Positions 35,169-44,425 of a DNA stretch of 64,000 bases are shown here, piece after piece. The notes below the pieces were generated by a model. The model made no database searches. It was not told the origin of the DNA and saw only the letters and a program-made list of their open reading frames with translations. Within the stretch, counting starts at the first letter, position 1. Every line of letters starts with the position of its first letter. This stretch comes from Streptomyces sp. DH41 (GTDB taxonomy: Bacteria; Actinomycetota; Actinomycetes; Streptomycetales; Streptomycetaceae). Made by a program: the position numbers and the translations under genes. The stretch is from assembly GCF_029813785.1 (NCBI RefSeq), contig NZ_JARVKY010000009.1, positions 62,001 to 126,000 of the forward strand. Reading direction: 5' to 3'.

Positions 35169-36335
35169 ATGAGCAGCGTCGAGGAGTTCCGCGCCGAGAT
35201 CCGCGGCTGGCTGGCCGCCAACCTCACCGGCGCCTTCGCGGGCCTGCGCGGCCGCGGCGGACCCGGTCGTGAGCACGAGGCGTTCGCCGAACGGCTCGAG
35301 TGGGAGCGGCACATGGCGGCCGCCGGCTGGACCTGCGTCGGCTGGCCCGAGGAGTACGGCGGGCGGGGCGCGACCATCGAGCAGCAGGTCGCCTTCCACG
35401 AGGAGTACGCCCTGGCCGACGCGCCCGCCCGGGTCAACCACATAGGCGAGCAGTTGCTCGGCCCGACCCTGGTCGCCTTCGGCACGCCCGAGCAGCGGGC
35501 CCGCTTCCTGCCGCCGATCGTCGCGGCCGAGGAACTGTGGTGCCAGGGCTACAGCGAGCCCGACGCGGGCTCCGACCTGGCGAACGTACGGACCCGGGCC
35601 GTGCGGGAAGGCGACGACTGGGTCGTCACCGGGCAGAAGATCTGGACGTCACTCGCCCACGAGTCGCAGTGGTGCTTCGTTGTCGCCCGCACCGAGCCCG
35701 GTTCGTCCCGTCACAAGGGCCTGTCCTACCTCCTGGTCCCGCTCGATCAGCCCGGCGTCGAGATCCGGCCCATCACCCAGCTGACCGGCACGTCCGAGTT
35801 CAACGAGGTCTTCTTCGACGGCGCCCGCACCCGCGCCGGGCACCTCGTCGGCGCCCCCGGCGACGGCTGGCGCGTGGCCATGGCCACCCTCGGTTTCGAG
35901 CGCGGCGTCTCCACCCTCGGCCAGCAGGTCGGCTTCCGCCGCGAACTGGAGACCCTCATCGAGCTGGCCGAACGCAACGGCGCGGCGGACGACCCACTGA
36001 TCCGCGACCGCCTCGCCCGCGCCTGGACCGGCCTGGAGACCATCCGCTGCAACGCCCTGCGCATGCTCGACGGCGTCGCCGCCGGCGCGCCCGGGCCGGA
36101 GGCGTCCATCGGCAAGATCTTCTGGGCCACCTGGCACCGCGAACTCGGCGAACTCGCCATGGACGTCCGCGGCGCGGACGGCATGCTCGCGGCGGGAAAG
36201 CCCTACGATCTCGACGACTGGCAGCGGCTGTTCCTCTTCTCCCGCTCCGACACCATCTACGCCGGGTCCAACGAGATCCAGCGCAACATCATCGCCGAGC
36301 GCGTCCTCGGCCTGCCCAAGGAGAGCCGCCCGTGA
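35169..36335 (+). CDS. fadE30: Acyl-CoA dehydrogenase (FadE30-like)
   Basis: 388 aa. CVGWPEEYGGRGATIEQQVAFHEEYALADAP-type N-terminal region, GYSEPDAGSDLANVRTRA, GQKIWTSLAHESQWCF, YAGSNEIQRNIIAERVLGLPKE. In mycobacteria FadE30 desaturates 5-OH-HIC-CoA early in HIP degradation. It lies first in fadE30-ipdF-kstR2-fadA6, the same content as Rv3560c-Rv3556c. It has a very short leader with the operator directly upstream. Confidence 0.86.
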   Translation: MSSVEEFRAEIRGWLAANLTGAFAGLRGRGGPGREHEAFAERLEWERHMAAAGWTCVGWPEEYGGRGATIEQQVAFHEEYALADAPARVNHIGEQLLGPTLVAFGTPEQRARFLPPIVAAEELWCQGYSEPDAGSDLANVRTRAVREGDDWVVTGQKIWTSLAHESQWCFVVARTEPGSSRHKGLSYLLVPLDQPGVEIRPITQLTGTSEFNEVFFDGARTRAGHLVGAPGDGWRVAMATLGFERGVSTLGQQVGFRRELETLIELAERNGAADDPLIRDRLARAWTGLETIRCNALRMLDGVAAGAPGPEASIGKIFWATWHRELGELAMDVRGADGMLAAGKPYDLDDWQRLFLFSRSDTIYAGSNEIQRNIIAERVLGLPKESRP

Positions 36336-37120
36336 CCTCCCAGTCCCCGCCCTACGTACCGGGGCACTCCCTCCTGGCCGGACGCACCGCGGTGATCACC
36401 GCGGCGGCGGGCGCCGGGATAGGCGGAGCCACCGCCCGCAGATTCCTTCAGGAGGGCGCCCGGGTCGTCGTCGGCGACGCCCACGAACGCCGCCTCAAGG
36501 AGAGCGCCGCCGCGCTCTCCGAGGAGTTCGGCGCCGACAACGTCGCCGGGCTGCCCTGCGACGTCACCGACGAACAGCAGGTCGACGCCCTGTTCGCGCT
36601 CGCCGCCGAACGCCACGGCGGCCTCGACGTCGTCGTCAACAACGCCGGTCTCGGTGGCACGGCCGACCTGGTCGACATGACCGACGACCAGTGGTCCAAG
36701 GTCCTCGACGTCACCCTCACCGGCACCTTCCGCTGCACCCGCGCCGCCCTGCGCCGCCTCAAGGAACAGGACGGCGGGGGTGTCGTGGTCAACAACGCCT
36801 CCGTCATCGGCTGGCGGGCCCAGCGCGGCCAGGCCCACTACGCCGCGGCCAAGGCCGGGGTCATGGCCCTCACCCGGTGCGCCGCCCTGGAGGCCGCGGA
36901 CTTCGGCGTACGGGTCAACGCCGTCGCCCCGAGCCTCGCCATGCACCCGCACCTGGTGAAGGTGACCACCCCCGAACTCCTCACCGAACTCACCGAACGC
37001 GAGGCCTTCGGCCGCTACGCCGAGCCGTGGGAGATCGCCAACGTCATCGTCTTCCTGGCCAGCGGATACTCCTCCTACATGACCGGAGAGACCGTCTCCG
37101 TCAGCAGTCAGAGAGCATGA
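36332..37120 (+). CDS. ipdF: SDR, 5-oxo-HIC-CoA reductase type (IpdF)
   Basis: 262 aa SDR with the unusual cofactor motif ITAAAGAGIGGATARRFL, NNAGLGG, Ser in NNASVIGW and YAAAK. The TAAAGxGIG signature fits Rv3559c (IpdF), which reduces the 5-oxo group of the HIP-derived CoA ester. GTG start, overlapping the fadE30 stop, with AAGGAG 7 nt upstream. It is followed 4 bp later by kstR2. Confidence 0.82.
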   Translation: MTSQSPPYVPGHSLLAGRTAVITAAAGAGIGGATARRFLQEGARVVVGDAHERRLKESAAALSEEFGADNVAGLPCDVTDEQQVDALFALAAERHGGLDVVVNNAGLGGTADLVDMTDDQWSKVLDVTLTGTFRCTRAALRRLKEQDGGGVVVNNASVIGWRAQRGQAHYAAAKAGVMALTRCAALEAADFGVRVNAVAPSLAMHPHLVKVTTPELLTELTEREAFGRYAEPWEIANVIVFLASGYSSYMTGETVSVSSQRA

Positions 37121-37124
37121 TCCG

Positions 37125-37763
37125 ATGAACAGCGACTCCTCCGGCCCTTCCTTCCCCTCTTCCTCTTCCTCCTCCACCTCGTCGTCCGCCGAGCGCCGCG
37201 CCGAGATCCTGGCCACCGCCGCCCAGGTCTTCGCCGACCAGGGCTACAACGCCACCACCGTCCGCCGCATCGCGGACGCCGCCGGGATGCTCGCGGGCAG
37301 CCTCTACTACCACTTCGACTCCAAGGAGTCGATGCTGGACGAGATCCTCTCCGCCTTCCTGGACGAGCTGTGGGCGGGCTACGACACCGTCCTCGCCGCC
37401 GGACTCGGGCCGCGCGAGACCATCGAGGCACTCGTCACCGAGTCCTTCCGGCAGATCGACCGGCACGGGCCCGCGGTCGCCATCTATCAGAAGGAGTCCA
37501 GGCACCTCTCCGTCCAGCCGCGCTTCGGCTATCTCGCCGACTCCCAGGCCAAGTTCGAGAACGCCTGGCTGCGCACCCTGGAACGCGGCGTCACCGGGAA
37601 GGTCTTCCGCGGCGACCTGGACGTCCGGCTCGTCTACCGGTTCGTGCGCGACACCGTGTGGGTGGCCGCCTCCTGGTACCGCCCCGACGGCGCCCACAGC
37701 CCGGAGGAGATCGCCCGGCAGTACCTGTCCATGGTCCTGGAAGGCATCACCCCGCGTACCTGA
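37125..37763 (+). CDS. kstR2: TetR-family repressor KstR2
   Basis: 212 aa. A Ser/Pro-rich N-terminal tail of ~20 residues (encoded at about 37128-37190, with a poly-Ser run) precedes a TetR HTH (YNATTVRRIADAAGM) followed by AGSLYYHFDSKESMLDEIL, which is the KstR2 signature. KstR2 represses ring C/D genes and is released by HIP-CoA. Two matching operators are in the window (35139-35152 and 44321-44334), each at the head of divergent ring C/D operons, and this gene lies inside one of them, implying autoregulation. Confidence 0.9.
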   Translation: MNSDSSGPSFPSSSSSSTSSSAERRAEILATAAQVFADQGYNATTVRRIADAAGMLAGSLYYHFDSKESMLDEILSAFLDELWAGYDTVLAAGLGPRETIEALVTESFRQIDRHGPAVAIYQKESRHLSVQPRFGYLADSQAKFENAWLRTLERGVTGKVFRGDLDVRLVYRFVRDTVWVAASWYRPDGAHSPEEIARQYLSMVLEGITPRT

Positions 37764-37794
37764 CACCCGTCATCCCGTTCACGAAGGAGCAGTC

Positions 37795-38952
<1,158 letters not shown>

Positions 38953-38994
38953 CCGGAGGCGGGTGCCAGGGGATCCCGTACGGGCTCCGCTTGA

Positions 38995-39013
38995 CCTTGA
39001 CACGGTGACAAGG
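38995..39013. promoter_or_regulatory. MerR-type dyad operator
   Basis: CCTTGACACGGTGACAAGG is a near-perfect dyad with one mismatched pair around a central G. It follows directly on TTGACC (38991-38996), a likely -35, giving the long 19-bp spacer typical of MerR-controlled promoters. It stands before the HEAT-MerR gene pair. Confidence 0.75.
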
Positions 39014-39041
39014 CCTTCACTGGGTCGAGGAGGTGGTCCCG

Positions 39042-39710
39042 ATGACCCTGCCGGAACAGGACAAGAACACGCCGCGAGCCCTGCGAGGGCTGGAGGACGG
39101 CCGCGCGTCGGTGCGGCTGCGCACGGCGATGGCGGTCGGTACGGCCCCCGACGCGCGGTACGTCGGCAGGCTCGTCGAACGATGCGCGAGCGAACCCGAC
39201 TTCCAGGTACGGGAGATGCTGACATGGGCACTCACCCGGCACCCGGCGTCCACGACGGTCCCGAGGCTGATCGACGAAGTGCGGTCGGAGCGTGCGCGGG
39301 CCCGCGGTCAGGCCCTGCACACACTGTCCAAGATCGGTGACCGCCGGGCGTGGCCCGCGATCACCCGGGCGCTGCTCGCCGACGCCGACGACGAGGTGGC
39401 CCGGAGTGCCTGGCGGGCGGCGGTCGTGCTCGTGCCAGGCGGCGAGGAGGGCGAGCTGGCAGACGCGCTGGCGACACAGCTCGGACGGGGCGGGCACGAC
39501 ACGCGGCTGAGTCTCAGCCGGGCACTGATCGCGCTCGGTGAGGTGATCCTGCCGACGCTGCGCGCGGCGATGACGGACGCCGACCCGCAGGTGCGCGCGC
39601 ACGCCATCGCCACGGAACGGCTGCTGCGCGACCCCGATGCCGGGTTCGGGTTCGCGATCGACGAGGCGAAGCGCGTCGCGGCCCTCGGCCCGTACGGCCG
39701 GCAGGGGTGA
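39042..39710 (+). CDS. HEAT-repeat protein
   Basis: 222 aa made of degenerate ~30-residue alpha-helical repeats (RVRLRTAMAVGTAPDARYVG-like start, then QVREMLTWALTRHPASTTVP, EVARSAWRAAVVLVPGG, DPQVRAHAIATERLL). No catalytic motif. It forms an operon with the MerR gene that follows 6 bp later, which itself carries the same kind of repeats. The ATG at 39042 has GAGGAGG 8 nt upstream. It is not a known steroid gene; it may sense or scaffold something for its MerR partner. Confidence 0.7.
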   Translation: MTLPEQDKNTPRALRGLEDGRASVRLRTAMAVGTAPDARYVGRLVERCASEPDFQVREMLTWALTRHPASTTVPRLIDEVRSERARARGQALHTLSKIGDRRAWPAITRALLADADDEVARSAWRAAVVLVPGGEEGELADALATQLGRGGHDTRLSLSRALIALGEVILPTLRAAMTDADPQVRAHAIATERLLRDPDAGFGFAIDEAKRVAALGPYGRQG

Positions 39711-39716
39711 CGGGCG

Positions 39717-40721
39717 GTGCTGATCGGTGAGGTGGCACGGAAGTCGGGGGTCAGCGCCCGCATGCTCAGGCACTACGAGTCGCTCGGCCTGGTCCGGCCC
39801 ACGGGCCGGACCGGGGCCGGCTACCGGGAGTACTCCGGCGAGGACTGCCGGCGCGTCTTCCACATCGAGAGCCTGCGGTCACTGGGGCTGTCCCTGCGCG
39901 AGGTCGGGCGCGCGCTCGGCGACCCCGCTTTCGTGCCGTCCGACCTCGTCGAGGACCTGATCCGGCGGACGCGAGAGCGCATCGCGGCCGAGACGGAGCT
40001 CCTCACCCGACTCCGCCGGATCGGCACCGCCGAACCCGAGGGCTGGGAGGACGTCCTCCAGACCGTCGCGCTTCTCCAGGCGCTGGGATCACACAGCGCG
40101 GGCAGGCGCCAGAGCGCGGCCCTGGCCTTGGCCGAAGAGGTGCCGGTTCCCGCGGAGGCACTGGTGGAGGCGGTGCTGAACGAGACGGACCCGAACGTCG
40201 CCGGAGCCCTCCGCTGGGCTCTGGCGCAATCGGACGGTCGCGGACTGGCACTGCTGGCGGAGGGGCTCGGCTCACCCGTGGCCGAGGTGCGGGGGCGCGC
40301 GGTCCGGTCCATCACCGAGTTCCCGCACGACGCGGCGACCGCGCTGCTGAGGGACGCGCTCGGCCACCCGGACCTCGCGGTCCGCCGGTACGCGGCCCTG
40401 GAACTGGGGCCGCGCGGGGTGGCCGACGCGGTCCCCACCCTCGTCGACATGGTGGCCGAGGGCGCGAACGACGTCGACGCGGCGGACGCCCTGAGCACGC
40501 TGGCGAGTCGCCCGGAGCTGGCGGACCGGATCGCCACCGGGCTCGTCGACCGCCTCGCCCACGACGCCGCGGAACCGTCCGTGCGCCGACGGCTGACACA
40601 GGCGCTCGCCGATGTCCCGGGAGCGACGACGTCACGCGCCCTCGCGGAGCTGTCGCACGACGAGGACCGCGCCGTCGCGCTCACCGCGGCATATCTCCTC
40701 GGCAGACGCGGCGCGGAGTGA
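39717..40721 (+). CDS. MerR-family regulator with C-terminal HEAT repeats
   Basis: 334 aa. Residues 1-70 are a MerR winged helix (MLIGEVARKSGVSARMLRHY, then GYREYSGEDCRRVFHIE and LGLSLREVG); a coiled-coil follows to ~100. From ~125 to the end there are HEAT-like repeats (DPNVAGALRWALAQS, SPVAEVRGRAVRSI, HPDLAVRRYAALELGPRG). No Cys cluster for metal or redox sensing. The dyad at 38995-39013 is the likely operator. Such a pairing of a HEAT effector domain on a MerR head with a separate HEAT partner is uncommon. GTG start. Confidence 0.8.
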   Translation: MLIGEVARKSGVSARMLRHYESLGLVRPTGRTGAGYREYSGEDCRRVFHIESLRSLGLSLREVGRALGDPAFVPSDLVEDLIRRTRERIAAETELLTRLRRIGTAEPEGWEDVLQTVALLQALGSHSAGRRQSAALALAEEVPVPAEALVEAVLNETDPNVAGALRWALAQSDGRGLALLAEGLGSPVAEVRGRAVRSITEFPHDAATALLRDALGHPDLAVRRYAALELGPRGVADAVPTLVDMVAEGANDVDAADALSTLASRPELADRIATGLVDRLAHDAAEPSVRRRLTQALADVPGATTSRALAELSHDEDRAVALTAAYLLGRRGAE

Positions 40722-40762
40722 CCGACCCCTTTCGTCTCGACCCATGTGCGGGCGCCGTGGCG

Positions 40763-41842
40763 TCAGCTCGCCCCCGGCAGGGTCTTCAGCGCCGCCCGCG
40801 CCTCCCCGATGACGCGTTCGACCAGTTCCGAGCAGGACGGCAGGTCCTCGATCAGGCCGGCGACCTGGCCCGAGGCCATCACCCCGATGTCGGTGCGTCC
40901 CTCGACCAGTGAGGCCTTGAGCAGCATGGGGGTGTTGGCGGCCAGCAGCACCTGACTCCACGACAGCTCCTTGCCGTGCTTCATCGCCAGTCCGTCCCGC
41001 ACGAGCCGGGGCCAGCTCGCACCGGTCTCCTTCCGGAAGGCCGAGGCGTGCCGTACCGCGCGCAGCAGCGAGGTGACGCGGCCGGAACGCTCCAGCGAGT
41101 CGACCATGGCGGTACGCAGCATGCGGTGCGGCAGACCGTCCACCTGGGTGGTGACCGTGACGTCCTTGACGGTGGCGGCCAGGTACTTCGCCTTCACCGC
41201 GTCGGGGACGGTGCTGTCGGAGGTGAGCAGGAAGCGCGTGCCCATCCCGACGCCGGCCGCCCCGAAGGCGAGCGCGGCGAGCAGGCCGCGGCCGTCGTGG
41301 AAGCCGCCTGCCGCGATCACCGGGATGTCGACCGCGTCCACGACCTGGGGGAGCAGCACCGTGGTGGCCACCTCGCCCGTGTGGCCGCCGCCCTCGCCGC
41401 CCTGGACCATCACCGCGTCCGCGCCCCACGCGGCGACCTTCTCCGCGTGCCGGCGGGCGCCGATGGAAGGGATGACGACGACGCCGGCGTCCTTGAGGCG
41501 GGCGATCAGGTCCTTGGAGGGGGCGAGGGCGAAGGACGCCACCCGCACCCCCTCCTCGACGATGATCCGTACCCGGTCCGCGGCGTCCCCGGCGTCCGCC
41601 CGGAGATTGACACCGAACGGAGCGTCCGTACGGGACTTGACCTCGCGGACCGCGGCACGCAGCTGCTCCACCGTCATCGTGGCGGAGGCGAGGATGCCGA
41701 GGGCCCCGGCGTTCGCGGAGGCCGACACGAGCCGGGGCCCGGCCACCCAGCCCATCCCGGTCTGCACGATCGGGTACCGAACCCCGGTCAGTTCGGTGAG
41801 CGCGGTGGGGAAAGCGGCGGGGGAGGGGGCGGCCCCGCTCAT
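40763..41842 (-). CDS. ipdC: IpdC-like flavoprotein (nitronate monooxygenase family)
   Basis: 359 aa FMN TIM-barrel of the nitronate monooxygenase/2-nitropropane dioxygenase family: VRYPIVQTGMGWVAGPRLV, GADAVMVQGGEGGGHTGEV, IPVIAAGGFHDGRGLLAALAFG-type region and GMGTRFLLTSDS. In steroid degraders IpdC desaturates the ring C/D intermediate 5-OH-HIC-CoA on the way to the IpdAB substrate. Its ATG overlaps the ipdB stop, giving the run echA20-ipdA-ipdB-ipdC. Confidence 0.87.
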   Translation of the reverse strand: MSGAAPSPAAFPTALTELTGVRYPIVQTGMGWVAGPRLVSASANAGALGILASATMTVEQLRAAVREVKSRTDAPFGVNLRADAGDAADRVRIIVEEGVRVASFALAPSKDLIARLKDAGVVVIPSIGARRHAEKVAAWGADAVMVQGGEGGGHTGEVATTVLLPQVVDAVDIPVIAAGGFHDGRGLLAALAFGAAGVGMGTRFLLTSDSTVPDAVKAKYLAATVKDVTVTTQVDGLPHRMLRTAMVDSLERSGRVTSLLRAVRHASAFRKETGASWPRLVRDGLAMKHGKELSWSQVLLAANTPMLLKASLVEGRTDIGVMASGQVAGLIEDLPSCSELVERVIGEARAALKTLPGAS

Positions 41843-42615
41843 GCCGGGACCTCCCGCTCCCGCAGTCCCTTCGGGTCGATGACCTCGCGGATCAGCCGCA
41901 GCTCCGCCTCGGTGGGCTCGCGGGTCAAGGGCACCTCGTCGGGGATCGTGAGGGCGAATCCGGTGGCCTCGGTGACCTGCTCGACGGTGACCCCGGGGTG
42001 CAGGGAGCGCAGCCGCATCGTGCGGTCGGGGGTCTCGAAGTCGAAGACGCCCAGATTGGTGATCACGCCGGGCAGGCGGTGGTAGCGCGTCGCCGAGGGG
42101 CCGGCCGCCGCGGCCCGGTCGTGACCGACACCGCTGACCATGTCGACGCGCTCGACGAAGACCCGCGCCGAGTGCTTCGGCACCCAGTAGCTCGTCGGGT
42201 TGTTGAGGGTGTTCACGGGTGCGCCGCGTACGCCGAGCAGCTGCCGGGTGGGCCTGGCCCAGTCGCCGATACAGGAGATGTTCTGGTTGCCGTACCGGTC
42301 GAGCTGGCTGGCGCCCATCATCACGTGCCGGCGGCCGGTGGCGGTCAGCGCGAGATGCTGACGGAACGGCAGCCAGCCCTCGACGGCTCCCGGCCGCGCC
42401 CCGATCGCGGGCACGTCGGCCATGAGGAGCGCCTCCCCGTCGGTCAGCAGCAGCTCGGGCGAGAAGGTGAGCTTCGCCAGTCGCGCCCCGATGGCCGGGA
42501 CGGTGCCCATCGGGCTGGCGAGGACCTCACCGGCGTTCCGCCAGGCCTCGGCGCAGGCCACCACGCAGTGCTCGGCGCGGGTCGCGGCGGACAGGCCGGT
42601 CTCGGTGGCGCTCAT
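41839..42615 (-). CDS. ipdB: IpdB, beta subunit of COCHEA-CoA hydrolase
   Basis: 258 aa type I CoA-transferase-like subunit. HCVVACAEAWRNAGEVLASPMG, HVMMGASQLDRYGNQNIS and YHRLPGVITNLGVFDFETPD are recognisable IpdB segments. IpdA-IpdB hydrolyses the ring C carbon-carbon bond of COCHEA-CoA rather than moving CoA. ATG at 42615 with AGGAGGAAG upstream; it overlaps ipdA by four bases. Confidence 0.88.
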   Translation of the reverse strand: MSATETGLSAATRAEHCVVACAEAWRNAGEVLASPMGTVPAIGARLAKLTFSPELLLTDGEALLMADVPAIGARPGAVEGWLPFRQHLALTATGRRHVMMGASQLDRYGNQNISCIGDWARPTRQLLGVRGAPVNTLNNPTSYWVPKHSARVFVERVDMVSGVGHDRAAAAGPSATRYHRLPGVITNLGVFDFETPDRTMRLRSLHPGVTVEQVTEATGFALTIPDEVPLTREPTEAELRLIREVIDPKGLREREVPA

Positions 42616-43478
42616 GCTTCCTCCTGGTGGAACGCCGTGACGGCGGCCTGGTAGGTGGCTTCGTCCCCGGACAGGAACCGTTCGGTGAAGGCCTCCCACT
42701 CCCCGGGGTCGCGGGCGGCCCGGACGTAGGCGCGCTGGAAGGCCTCGTCGCGGTCGTGGTCGGGCACGCAGGAGGTGAAGTGCGCGCCGTTCGGTGTCTC
42801 CACGACCCCGTCCACGAACAGGCGCTTGACCAGAAGGGTCTGCGGCCCGTGCTCCTTGAGCAGGTCCGCCGTGTCGACGATCCGCTCGCAGGAGACGTAC
42901 GCGTGGTCGGCGGCCTCGCAGAACAGGTCGTCGAAGTACGGGTCGGGGCCCAGGTACTGGCCGTTGCCGTGCCGGTCGGAGCGGTTCAGGTGGACCAGGG
43001 CGGCGTCCATGCGCAGGGCCGGCGCCGCGACCAGTTCCTCACCGTCCCCGTAGGGTGACCGGACCGTGCGCAGCGACGGGTTGACCTTCATGACGTCCGA
43101 GCCGAGACCGGCCCGTACGGGGATGAAGGGCAGCCGCTGCGCGCCGGCGGTGAGGCCCCACATGAGCATCGCCTCGTCGAGCTCGACCATCTCGAACGCC
43201 CCGCGCTGCCGGGCCGCGGTGAAGTGCGGTTCCAGGGGTATCGAGTCGAGCGTGCCGAACGCCGCGACCAGCTTGCGGATCTTCCCGGCGGCGGCGAGCA
43301 GGCCCACGTCCGGCCCGCCGTACGAGACCACGGTCAGGTCGGTGAGGTCCGAGCGCAGCAGCGCCCGCACCAGGGCCATCGGCTTGCGGCGCGAGCCCCA
43401 GCCGCCGATGCCGATGGTCATGCCGCTGCGCAGCCGGCCGACCACGTCGTCGGCCGTCATCGTCTTGTCCTGGGTCAC
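42612..43478 (-). CDS. ipdA: IpdA, alpha subunit of COCHEA-CoA hydrolase
   Basis: 288 aa CoA-transferase alpha-type subunit: SGMTIGIGGWGSRRKPMALVR (glycine-rich CoA loop), SYGGPDVGLLAAAGKIRKLV, FEMVELDEAMLMWGL and RLPFIPVRAGLGSDV. Partner of IpdB; together they open the last steroid ring. GTG start at 43478 overlapping the echA20 stop; ATG 43460 is an alternative that would still keep the glycine loop. Confidence 0.88.
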   Translation of the reverse strand: MTQDKTMTADDVVGRLRSGMTIGIGGWGSRRKPMALVRALLRSDLTDLTVVSYGGPDVGLLAAAGKIRKLVAAFGTLDSIPLEPHFTAARQRGAFEMVELDEAMLMWGLTAGAQRLPFIPVRAGLGSDVMKVNPSLRTVRSPYGDGEELVAAPALRMDAALVHLNRSDRHGNGQYLGPDPYFDDLFCEAADHAYVSCERIVDTADLLKEHGPQTLLVKRLFVDGVVETPNGAHFTSCVPDHDRDEAFQRAYVRAARDPGEWEAFTERFLSGDEATYQAAVTAFHQEEA

Positions 43479-44299
43479 GCTCGCTGCTCCCTGTCCGTTT
43501 CCGTGTCTGCGTCTGCGTCTGCGTCTGCGTCTGTGCCGGTGCCTGCGCTGCCTGTGTCCGGGGCCGTGCCGAAGGTGTCGCGCACCCGGTCGGCGACCCC
43601 GCTGAGATTGGCCTCGAAGGTGAAGCCCTGCTCGAAGCGGTAGCTGCGGCGTACGTCGACCGGGTCGATGCCGTTGATGGCGGCCTTGGCCAGCCGGATC
43701 AGGTAGCCGTCCTTGGCGGCGATCTCGCCGGCCAGCCCGAGGGCCGCCGCCCGCAGTTCGTCGCGCGGGACGACGCGCCACACCGATCCGTGCCGGTGCA
43801 GTTCCCCGGCCGTCGCGGTGCGCGAGGTGTAGTACAGGGCCCGCATCAGATGCTGCGGGACGAGCCGGGCGAGGTGCGTGGCCGCGCCGAGCGCGCCCCG
43901 GTCCAGCTCCGGAAGCCCGAAGGTGGCGTCCTCGCTCGCCACGATCGCGTCCGCGTTGCCCACCAGGCCGATGCCGCCGCCCAGACAGAAGCCGTGCACG
44001 GCGGCGACCACCGGGACCTCGCACTCGTAGACCGCGGCGAACGCCTCGGCGCAGCCGAGGTTGGCGCCGATCAGCGCCTCGTGCCCGTCGGCGCGCTGCA
44101 TCTCCTTGATGTCCACGCCCGCGTTGAAGCCACGGCCCTCGGCGGTGAGCACCACGCAGCGCACCTCCGGATCGGCGCCGGCGGCGCGCAGCGCGGCGGC
44201 CAGCTCGTACCAGCCCCGCACCGGGAGGGCGTTGACCGGGGGGAAGTCCACGGTGATGACGGCGACGCCCTCTTGCGGGGCGGAGGTGGAGACACCCAT
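43475..44299 (-). CDS. echA20: EchA20-like crotonase (ring D hydrolase)
   Basis: 274 aa crotonase: FPPVNALPVRGWYELAAAL, GRGFNAGVDIKEMQR oxyanion loop, HGFCLGGGIGLVGNADAIVA, EASEDATFGLPELDRGALGAATHLARL-type region. EchA20 hydrolyses ring D of the HIP-derived CoA ester before IpdAB acts. The C-terminal tail is an Asp-Ala repeat encoded by five GTCTGC-type hexamers on the plus strand (43505-43534). First gene of the minus run, facing the KstR2-like operator. Confidence 0.85.
   Translation of the reverse strand: MGVSTSAPQEGVAVITVDFPPVNALPVRGWYELAAALRAAGADPEVRCVVLTAEGRGFNAGVDIKEMQRADGHEALIGANLGCAEAFAAVYECEVPVVAAVHGFCLGGGIGLVGNADAIVASEDATFGLPELDRGALGAATHLARLVPQHLMRALYYTSRTATAGELHRHGSVWRVVPRDELRAAALGLAGEIAAKDGYLIRLAKAAINGIDPVDVRRSYRFEQGFTFEANLSGVADRVRDTFGTAPDTGSAGTGTDADADADADTETDREQRA
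43505..43534 (+). repeat. GTCTGC hexamer x5 in echA20 tail
   Basis: Four perfect and one near-perfect hexamer encode an Asp-Ala tail near the echA20 C-terminus. Confidence 0.85.
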
Positions 44300-44320
44300 G
44301 AGCAGATCAGCTACCTTTCC

Positions 44321-44334
44321 ACCAAACGTTTGTT
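44321..44334. promoter_or_regulatory. KstR2-like operator between echA20 and SDR
   Basis: ACCAAACGTTTGTT matches AnCAAGnnCTTGnT at eight of ten fixed positions and aligns with the site at 35139-35152 through the longer string CnACCAAACnnTTGTTAGG. It is enclosed by an outer inverted repeat, CTACCTT (44311-44317) and AAGGTAG (44341-44347). It lies between divergent ring C/D operons. Confidence 0.78.
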
Positions 44335-44425
44335 AGGTAGAAGGTAGCAGTGATACGAACGCCGGGGGAGTGCCATGCCACTGAGCGGTACGGCGACACC
44401 CCGGCCCTTCCGGAAGGACACCGCC

